From: an uncultured bacterium
GTDB taxonomy: Bacteria; Patescibacteriota; Patescibacteriia; UBA1558; GWA2-36-10
Length of the DNA: 18,950 nucleotides
Direction: 5' to 3'
NCBI GenBank assembly: GCA_937912185.1
Contig: CALDOH010000106.1
Span: 1 to 18,950, forward strand
Shown here in pieces: positions 7,800-14,100 of the stretch; within the stretch, counting starts at the first letter, position 1, and each line of letters opens with the position of its first letter. The notes beneath the pieces were generated by a model, which was not told where the DNA came from, searched no databases, and was given only the letters and a program-made list of their open reading frames with translations. Made by a program: the position numbers and the translations under genes.

Positions 7800-8782
7800 A
7801 GTATAATAAAAAAAATAAACCAGTAAAAACACTAGAGGAGCAATTTAAGCATAAAGAAAGAATTGTATTTCCTGGTGGAGATGTTGAAGTCGTTGACATT
7901 GTACCAAATGTTCAAAAGTTTAAGGTGCCAGTTATATTAGGAGTTGGATGGGGCGGTAGGTCAAATGCTTATAAAAATAATGTTTTATTTTTGGCAAAAA
8001 CCGGCAGGAGAACAATAATAATTGATGCTATACACGGCATAGATTATAAGATGACAAGTGAGGACGATAATGATTTGCCAGCAGCTGAATTAAGAAAGGC
8101 CGTGGCTCTTATTAACGTGCTAGATAATAAAAATATAAACAAAGTTGATGCTATCGGTTATTCTGAGGGCGGCATCTATGTCACTTTGGCGGCATTATTG
8201 CATCCAGAAAAATTTAGAAGTTTAGTTTTAGTTAATCCGGGCGGCATGATAGGAAAAGATGGAGAGGCTCGTCTTACGGCAGGATTTTTGCAAGATTTAG
8301 TTAAACATTTTATTAAGTCTATTGGTAATAAAGAACATTTAAGACGTTTCGCAGCCTTTTATGGTGGTATGTTTAAGTCGGCAATTTCGGATATTATTAA
8401 GGCCGTTCATGAAATATCTGCTATTTCTGATTCGCAAATACAAGAGTTTCTGCATAAATTAAAGAATAAAGGTATAGGTATTTCAATTATTCATAGTGTT
8501 GATGATCATGCATTTCCTATGGATAGGATGAAAAAAATAACCAAGCCAAAACACGTTGATAATTTCTATTCAGTAAAGGGATCTCATGGTGATTTTGTTA
8601 TACAAGCAGAGAGGTATACTGCTATAGTGGAACGAGCTTTGAATGATTTGGAGAATAAAAGAAGGTCTATAAAAAGATTTGTACCAACTAAAATATTTTT
8701 TACTGTACTTGTTATAACCTTAATACTTATGTTGTTTTTAGAGACTTACCTGTTTTTAGTTTTTATTAGTTATATTAATTAA
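7796..8782 (+). CDS. Alpha/beta hydrolase with C-terminal membrane anchor
   Basis: A 328-residue alpha/beta-hydrolase-fold protein. Visible elements are the oxyanion segment GVGWGG (about 53-58), the nucleophile elbow GYSEGG (Ser123), the acid Asp236 or Asp237 in HSVDDHAFP, and the catalytic His264 in KGSHGDF, all correctly spaced. There is no signal peptide; instead, residues about 303-326 form one hydrophobic segment after a basic stretch (RRSIKR), so the catalytic domain is probably cytoplasmic and tail-anchored. It overlaps the kinase by 4 nt and is the last gene of the operon; the next hairpin is at 8840. An esterase or (lyso)lipase role would fit the acyl-CoA synthetase and acyltransferase upstream, but the substrate cannot be read and a peptidase- or thioesterase-like member is possible. 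Confidence 0.82.
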   Translation: MKYNKKNKPVKTLEEQFKHKERIVFPGGDVEVVDIVPNVQKFKVPVILGVGWGGRSNAYKNNVLFLAKTGRRTIIIDAIHGIDYKMTSEDDNDLPAAELRKAVALINVLDNKNINKVDAIGYSEGGIYVTLAALLHPEKFRSLVLVNPGGMIGKDGEARLTAGFLQDLVKHFIKSIGNKEHLRRFAAFYGGMFKSAISDIIKAVHEISAISDSQIQEFLHKLKNKGIGISIIHSVDDHAFPMDRMKKITKPKHVDNFYSVKGSHGDFVIQAERYTAIVERALNDLENKRRSIKRFVPTKIFFTVLVITLILMLFLETYLFLVFISYIN

Positions 8783-8796
8783 AGGACAAATAATTT

Positions 8797-8826
8797 TTGA
8801 CAAATAAATGAATTTTTGTTTATAAT
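8797..8826 (+). promoter_or_regulatory. Consensus sigma-70 promoter upstream of the mini-RHS gene
   Basis: TTGACA (8797-8802), an 18-bp spacer and TATAAT (8821-8826) match both consensus hexamers perfectly. The expected start, near 8833, lies just before the hairpin at 8840, so transcripts begin directly into a terminator-like structure. The next coding start is at 8914. Confidence 0.75.
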
Positions 8827-8839
8827 CAAAGCATAGAAA

Positions 8840-8860
8840 GCCCGCTACTAGCGGGTTTTT
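8840..8860 (+). terminator. Strong hairpin terminator, possibly an attenuator
   Basis: CCCGCT (8841-8846) and AGCGGG (8850-8855) form a perfect GC-rich stem with a 3-nt loop, followed by five T residues and an AT-rich tract. It can terminate the seven-gene operon ending at 8782. Because a consensus promoter lies upstream of it, it may also limit transcription into the mini-RHS gene. CGGGC at 8879-8883 could compete for GCCCG at 8840-8844. Confidence 0.8.
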
Positions 8861-8913
8861 AATTATTAAATTAAAAACGGGCATAAGATTAATTTAATTA
8901 TTAACAAAAAAAT

Positions 8914-10026
8914 ATGAAGAAAAGCGATTTTATTTTTGGGTTGGTCCTTTTGTTTTTGGCTATACCCACCTTTGCTCGTGAAAATCTACAGCAACGTGTT
9001 GTTGATAAAACCAAGTACATTGATCAATATTTTGAGGTCAATAATAATGGTCAAGAAAGAATGCATATTTTTCTCAATGGAGAAAAAATACTTAGCGTTG
9101 ATGGAGAAAATGAGTATTTTCCTATCAGTGACCATCTGGGGTCACCGACAATTATCACTGATCAAAACGCAGAAGTGGTAGAAAGCAATGATTATGGAGA
9201 TTATGGTCAGCTTATACAGCAAGATGGAGGCGTGAGTGATTATAAGTTTTCTGACAAAGAACTGGATCAGGAAACAGGCTTGCAATATTTTACAAATCGC
9301 TATTATGATTCTCAAACTGCCAACTTTGTAAGTATTGATCCAGCCTTGATTCAAAATCCAGGAGAGTTCTTGTTTGATCCGCAGCAGCTAAATAGTTATG
9401 CCTATGCCCGAAACAATCCAATATTGTTTATAGACCCCTCAGGCCTGACCACAAAAGTGTATTTGGAAAAAGGGAACATCAAAGATGGTATCGAGTCTAT
9501 GTTTGGGCATGCATTTTTGGCAATAGATGGCACGGTCTACAATTGGGCACCAAACGTAGGTCGTGAGTATCACGGGAATGATTTTAACGGAGAAGATATT
9601 GATATTACATCCTGGCACACTTTTGTGGCTCGGGCTGATAAAAAGGATGATAGCTACAATGTTTATACTTTTGATACCAGTGATGAGCAAGAGGCAAGTA
9701 TTAGAAGATTTTATCTTGATTTGGGACGAAAAAATAATGCCCAGTCAGGGGATGACAGAACAACTTTTAATGTCTTGGGTTATAATTGTACAGACGTAGT
9801 AGCTGATGCTCTCAGGTCTGGTGGTGTATTGTCTGAAAAATTCAAGCTAGGAGGCTTGGTATCTCGACCTGGGCAATTAAAGAGTGAGTTTAACAAAAAA
9901 TATGCCTTGCAAAACGAAAAATCAAATTTATTACATTATATGAAGCAAAAATTTTATAATACAAGGCGTAATCAAGTTTTGCTAAACATCTCTAATAAGT
10001 CTATAATAAAACCAGATGAAAATTAA
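8914..10026 (+). CDS. Mini-RHS secreted protein with a putative cysteine-peptidase-like C-terminal domain
   Basis: A 370-residue protein: Sec signal peptide (about 1-21, cleavage likely after TFA), a short linker, an RHS core (about 31-178, with SDHLGSPTIITD, a YDSQTANFVSIDP-like block, LNSYAYARNNP and the closing IDPSGL), then a divergent domain (179-370). That tail has FGHAFLAIDG with His199 and, about 93 residues later, YNCTDVVADAL with Cys292. This His-then-Cys order with NC-T resembles permuted papain-like (NlpC/P60, YiiX or DUF4105-type) enzymes, so an amidase or peptidase effector is plausible. It lacks the SpvB and YD-repeat shell of full RHS proteins. Residues 31-178 align with residues 2151-2314 of the large RHS protein downstream. 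The stop overlaps the next gene by 11 nt. The RHS core is certain; the enzyme class is a motif-based guess. Confidence 0.8.
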   Translation: MKKSDFIFGLVLLFLAIPTFARENLQQRVVDKTKYIDQYFEVNNNGQERMHIFLNGEKILSVDGENEYFPISDHLGSPTIITDQNAEVVESNDYGDYGQLIQQDGGVSDYKFSDKELDQETGLQYFTNRYYDSQTANFVSIDPALIQNPGEFLFDPQQLNSYAYARNNPILFIDPSGLTTKVYLEKGNIKDGIESMFGHAFLAIDGTVYNWAPNVGREYHGNDFNGEDIDITSWHTFVARADKKDDSYNVYTFDTSDEQEASIRRFYLDLGRKNNAQSGDDRTTFNVLGYNCTDVVADALRSGGVLSEKFKLGGLVSRPGQLKSEFNKKYALQNEKSNLLHYMKQKFYNTRRNQVLLNISNKSIIKPDEN

Positions 10027-10507
10027 GAAAGTTTTAAAAATTATTTTCTGGATATTTGTTTGTTTTTTACTGTGGCAGATAATAGTTAGTATTATTTTTT
10101 GGCGACCATTTATCCAAGAAAGACTAGCTTTTGATATGGAGTCAAAAGATTCACAAACAAGGATTATAAACAATAATTTTGCCATAGAATTTTCTATAAA
10201 AGATAGTTGTAGTATAGATTCAGAAATAATGGAGCAATTTTCTACAGATTATACTTGGGGCGGAAATTTTTGGTGTGATTCCTATGATGACTATGTGGCT
10301 TTGTTTATAAGCGACAATGATATAGATAATGTTGATGATTATAATAAATTGGAAAATACAGATAGAATTTTTCAATGGCAAACAGAAGAGGGGGTGTGGA
10401 ATATAATAATCTTGAATAAAGAAAGAAATAAAAAATTAATCATTGGCGGTTACCAGGAAACAGAGCAAATAAAAAATAATATTTTAGGAAGTATAGAGGA
10501 ATTATAG
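10016..10507 (+). CDS. Membrane-anchored hypothetical protein, candidate immunity protein
   Basis: A 163-residue protein I do not recognise. A basic start (MKIKKVLK) is followed by one hydrophobic helix (about 8-29) and a soluble acidic domain rich in Asp and aromatic residues that should lie outside the membrane by the positive-inside rule. Two cysteines in that domain (Cys65, Cys87) could form a disulfide. The start codon lies inside the last codons of the mini-RHS gene (11-nt overlap), so the two are translationally coupled. Immediate downstream position, small size and a different fold are the usual hallmarks of an immunity partner in polymorphic toxin loci; an outward-facing anchor would fit a toxin that acts at the cell envelope. 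This is positional inference, and no immunity-family motif is visible. Confidence 0.6.
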   Translation: MKIKKVLKIIFWIFVCFLLWQIIVSIIFWRPFIQERLAFDMESKDSQTRIINNNFAIEFSIKDSCSIDSEIMEQFSTDYTWGGNFWCDSYDDYVALFISDNDIDNVDDYNKLENTDRIFQWQTEEGVWNIIILNKERNKKLIIGGYQETEQIKNNILGSIEEL

Positions 10508-10511
10508 ATCG

Positions 10512-10539
10512 TCTCTCTTAAAAAAAGGAGTTAGAGAGA
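10512..10539 (+). repeat. Imperfect inverted repeat after the candidate immunity gene
   Basis: TCTCTCTTA (10512-10520) and TTAGAGAGA (10531-10539) can pair, with one base bulged, around a purine-rich loop that contains AAGGAG. There is no U-tract afterwards, so it is only a weak candidate for a transcript end. It lies immediately outside the palindrome that bounds the DUF559 cassette. Confidence 0.4.
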
Positions 10540-10545
10540 ATATTT

Positions 10546-10586
10546 CCTCCCCTTACTAAGGGGAGGTTAGGAGGGGTAGGAGAAAA
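10546..10586 (+). repeat. REP-like palindrome with G-rich tail, left end of the DUF559 cassette
   Basis: A perfect 9-bp stem, CCTCCCCTT (10546-10554) with AAGGGGAGG (10558-10566), and a 3-nt ACT loop, followed by a G-rich tail TTAGGAGGGGTAGGAG. It ends about 10 nt before the DUF559 start codon. An inverted, covarying copy lies just after the DUF559 stop. The G runs could also support a two-tetrad G-quadruplex. Confidence 0.85.
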
Positions 10587-10594
10587 GTGACGAT

Positions 10595-10951
10595 ATGGCT
10601 ATTATTTATAATAGAAAAAATTTAAGGACAAGAAGAAAACAACTTAGAAATAATATGCCCACTGCAGAACTTATGCTTTGGGCATATTTAAAAACTAAAA
10701 GATTAAAAGGATATAAATTCCGTCGGCAATATAGTGTGGCTAACTACATTATAGATTTTTATTGCGTTAAGGCAAAGTTGGGTATAGAAATTGATGGTGA
10801 TAGCCACTTTAGAAAAGGAGTGGTTGTGTATGATAGGAATCGTCAAAGAGAAATCGAGGCCTTAGGTATAAAAGTAATTCGTTTTACCAATAAACAAATT
10901 TACGAAAATATAAATGAAGTTATAGAAAAGATTAGTAGTTTTTTATCTTAA
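10595..10951 (+). CDS. DUF559 endonuclease-like protein (Vsr-type PD-(D/E)xK fold)
   Basis: A 118-residue protein of the DUF559 family, which is related to Vsr-like endonucleases. The full-length family pattern is present: MPTAELMLWAYLK (Glu25), YKFRRQYSVANYIIDFYC (Asp54), IEIDGDSHF (Glu65, Asp67, His71), the YDRNRQREIEALGIKVIRF block (from about 79) and a C-terminal helix. Acidic residues and His71 match a PD-(D/E)xK metal site, so the protein looks catalytically intact. It is short, basic at the N-terminus (RKNLRTRRKQLR) and has no obvious partner gene. It lies exactly between two inverted copies of a GC-rich palindrome, and more partial copies follow. This suggests it mobilises or maintains these repeats, as RAYT transposases do for REP sequences, but that is inference. 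A weak GGAG lies 12 nt upstream, inside the left repeat's tail. Confidence 0.85.
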   Translation: MAIIYNRKNLRTRRKQLRNNMPTAELMLWAYLKTKRLKGYKFRRQYSVANYIIDFYCVKAKLGIEIDGDSHFRKGVVVYDRNRQREIEALGIKVIRFTNKQIYENINEVIEKISSFLS

Positions 10952-10984
10952 CCTCCCCCAACCCCTCCTTAGTAAGGAGGGGAG
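10952..10984 (-). repeat. REP-like palindrome, right end of the DUF559 cassette (inverted copy)
   Basis: C-rich tail CCTCCCCCAA (10952-10961), then a perfect 9-bp stem CCCCTCCTT (10962-10970) with AAGGAGGGG (10974-10982) and an AGT loop. Read on the minus strand it is hairpin then G-rich tail, like the left copy. Two stem positions differ from the left copy, and both are compensated on the other arm. It starts directly after the DUF559 stop codon. Confidence 0.85.
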
Positions 10985-11050
10985 TTAATAACAAGTCCTT
11001 AGTAAGGAGGGGGAGCTGATAGTGAATTTTTAGTAAGGAGGAGGGGGGAG
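10969..11050 (+). repeat. Three direct repeats of a TTAGTAAGGAGG unit at about 30-bp spacing
   Basis: TTAGTAAGGAGG with a G-rich extension ending in GAG begins at 10969, 10999 and 11030, spaced 30 and 31 bp apart. The first copy is the loop and right arm of the full palindrome. The second keeps only a short CCTT-AGT-AAGG stem and the third has lost the left arm. They look like decaying tandem copies of the DUF559-associated palindrome. The last copy ends 4 bp before the -35 box of the large RHS gene. Confidence 0.8.
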
Positions 11051-11054
11051 TTTC

Positions 11055-11083
11055 TTGACAATGAATTTTTTTTAACCTATATT
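11055..11083 (+). promoter_or_regulatory. Promoter of the large RHS gene
   Basis: TTGACA (11055-11060), a 17-bp spacer and TATATT (11078-11083): a perfect -35 and a five-of-six -10. The expected start near 11090 gives a leader of about 50 nt before the ATG at 11141. Confidence 0.7.
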
Positions 11084-11098
11084 TAATTTAATCAGTAA

Positions 11099-11139
11099 GA
11101 CGGCTTTTATCTAAGCGACGGCTATAAAAAAAGACGGCT
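11099..11139 (+). repeat. Three GACGGCT repeats in the leader of the large RHS gene
   Basis: GACGGCT occurs at 11099-11105, 11117-11123 and 11133-11139, separated by AT-rich spacers (start spacing 18 and 16 nt). The last copy ends one base before the start codon. There is no Shine-Dalgarno sequence. The repeats stand out from their AT-rich surroundings and could be binding sites in DNA or in the mRNA leader. Confidence 0.7.
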
Positions 11140-11140
11140 T

Positions 11141-14100
11141 ATGTCAGATAATATTAACTATAATAATATGCCAATTAAAAAAGTTTTTATTTCAACCCTG
11201 GCTTTTACTTTAGTTCTATCAAGTATTCCCTGGCAATCTTTTGCTCGGGAGGATGTTTTAGCGCTACCAGCGCCAGCTAGACTGGAGAATAATTCTCCAG
11301 TTATTTTAAATCTTGAACCGGTTGATCCGGGGTCAAATGAATCTGAGTCGAAGGAAAGCGATTTTGAGAGCATTCCTGATATAAATGCTCCAATAGATCA
11401 GCAGCCTGAGGAACTGCTAAAAGAACCAGAGAATTTGGCCCTAGATGAGCCGATTGATGTGCCTTATGTAGATCGTGATGAAAAGAAACTGGCTAGTGAA
11501 CAACTCAATGTTGATATTGATACCAATACTGGCGCCTTGGTCTATTCCTATCCTATTGTCGTGCCTCCTGGTAGAAATGGTCTACAGCCTGATCTGAGGC
11601 TTACTTACAACAACCAAAACTCAGACAACTTTAACCATTTTGGTGTTGGTTGGTCACTCAATATTCCTAGTATTCAGCGCGATGGCAAAAGAGGGGTCAA
11701 CAACCTTTATTCTAGAAATGATTTTACTTCTTCTTTGTCTGGTGAACTACGACCAATTGAATTAGATGCAGATGACACTCACGGCCTTTACGGTTCTCGT
11801 ATTGAAGGTGGTGGGTTTTTTAAATACGAATATTTAGCAGCTGATAATTCTTGGAAAGTTACTGACAAGCAAGGTGTGATCTATACCTTTGGTTCGGCCA
11901 ACGCTAGTCGGCAATACAATCCTAGCGACAGTAGCCAGATCTACAAATGGGCCTTAGTTGAGATCAGGGATACCAATGATAATTATGTAAAGTATGAGTA
12001 CTATCAAGATGCTAATGATATTTATCCTTATAAAATAAAATATACTGGTCACGATACTACTGATGGTATCTTTGAAGTAGAATTTTTGCGCGAAGCAAGA
12101 TCTGACGATATGGAAAATTATACTACTGGTTTTAAGGTAGATACTGACTATCGTATCTCAGAAATCCAAGCCAAAGTAAATGGTATTTGGGTCAGAAAGT
12201 ATGAATTGGATTATATTACTGGTGATAATGGTCAGCGCTCAATGCTGGATGATATTACAGAGAGTGGTAATGACGGCTCTAGTACTATTACTTTGCCAGT
12301 AGATAATTTTGATTATGCCTCTACTAGCCCCGGCTGGGAAGAGGATCCGGATTTTAATGTGCCTTATTTTTATAGTATATATTTTAATCCAGGGGTTCAT
12401 TATTTTTATGATGCCAATGGCGATGCTCTGGATGACCATATTGAATTAAGACAATATCCTCCAGCACATGAAGAGCCATACGTCCACCTTAGCACGGGCT
12501 TAAGTAATGGTTCTGGTTGGACATTTACAGAAAACTGGGATTTTCCCACTAGCACTGAAAATAATTTAAACTTTAGTGCTACTAGATTTGCTGATGTAAA
12601 TGGTGATAATTTGACCGACGTTATTATTGCTGATTATTATAGAGGTATAAGAGATATTTATATCAATAATGGCACAGATTGGGAGTTAGATGACTCTTAT
12701 AATTTTCCAACATATTTTAATATGAATAGCTATGGTAACTCTATCGATGCCGGTGTTCGTTTAGTTGATTTAAATGGTGATAGCCTAGTTGATGTAGTAA
12801 AGTCTATTGGTTGTGGCACAAGTCTATGTACAGGAGCTTGGCTTAACAACGGTCACGGTTGGTCTTCTACTAATGATTTTCAAGCACCAGTTGGTTTTAG
12901 CGCACCAGAGTACGTATTTTTGCAAAATCAAGACATCGGTGTACGTTTAGCTGATGCAAATGGCGATGGGTTGGTTGATATCTTAAGATCTGATGGGCAA
13001 TATAATGAAATATATATAAACAACGGTTTTGGCTGGGAGGAGGCTGGTTATAATAACCCTGTGGTTTTTAAAGATGTTTTAACTGGAACGCGCAGAATAA
13101 CGGAATTAGTAGATGTAAATCAGGATGGTTTGACAGATATTGTGTATATTAGCTCCAACGGTTCACCAATTGAAAAATTAGTTTATATCAACAATGGTCC
13201 CGGTTGGTCGTTGAACCCTTCTTATCAACTACCAGCTATTGATAATATCCATATATTTGAAGGAAATTTTGCTATGGCCGACATCAATGGTGATGGTTTT
13301 ATAGATATTATGCAAAATAGGGATTCGGACTCTATTTATGGTGATGATGTCAAAAAAGTTTTTATTAATACTGGTAACAAGCTTTTATTGGAAACAGTAA
13401 ATAGTAGCCAGGGAGCTAGAATAGATTTGACCTATAAACGTAGCAATCAATATCGTGACGTTTCTGGTGATTTACTTAGCCCTAGTTTACCCTATGCACT
13501 AGAGACAGTAGAGGGAATTACTATAGATGATGGTTTTGATAATGATATAAGCACTACCTATAGCTATGAAGGAGGTGAAAGATATTATGACGGTGCCTAT
13601 GAAAGTCGCTACGCTGGATTTGCTGAGGTTGCCAAAATAAATGGTGCTCAAAAAACAGTCACGTATTTTCATCAAGGCAATGATACTAATAGCTCTCAAG
13701 GTGAAAATAATGATAGCTACTATAAAATAGGCAAGCCATATAGAGCAGAAGTATATGATGATACTACTGAGACTTTACTTAAACAAAATCTGACCAAGTG
13801 GGAAGAAAATCTCAATGAGCCTGAGGTTCAGGCCAAGAGCATGGTTGCTGATCCAAGTATAGTAGCTCTTTGGACTTTTAATGGTTCTGCTGGTAGTACG
13901 GAAAAAGTTGATAATATAGTTGGCGGCCCTAATCTAAATGAAATAAATAATCCTATCTCTGTGATAGGCGATGATTTTGATCCGGATGGAGCCTATAATC
14001 TCAACCGTTATTATGAGAGGTATCTCAAAGCAGGTGATAATAGTATTCTTGATTTAGATTATGATTTTACTCTTGATGCTTTGATAAAATTTAATAATAC

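Noticed and set aside
8863..8904. AT-rich inverted repeat TTAAATTAA/TTAATTTAA before the mini-RHS gene
   Set aside because: It is composed only of A and T in a very AT-rich spacer, so chance is a sufficient explanation.
10579..10594. Shine-Dalgarno site GGAG for the DUF559 gene
   Set aside because: Spacing to the ATG is 12 nt, longer than usual, and the GGAG is part of the repeat's G-rich tail; it may help initiation but is not good evidence.
10546..10982. Target-site duplication around the DUF559 cassette
   Set aside because: The bases immediately outside the two palindromes (AATATTT on the left, AGTTAATAA on the right) show no convincing direct repeat, so no insertion footprint can be claimed.
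10969..11050. Possible CRISPR array (about 30-bp periodic repeats)
   Set aside because: Only three imperfect copies; the repeat conserved core is about 12 bp, spacers are under 20 bp, and no cas genes are near. The copies match the DUF559-flanking palindrome instead.
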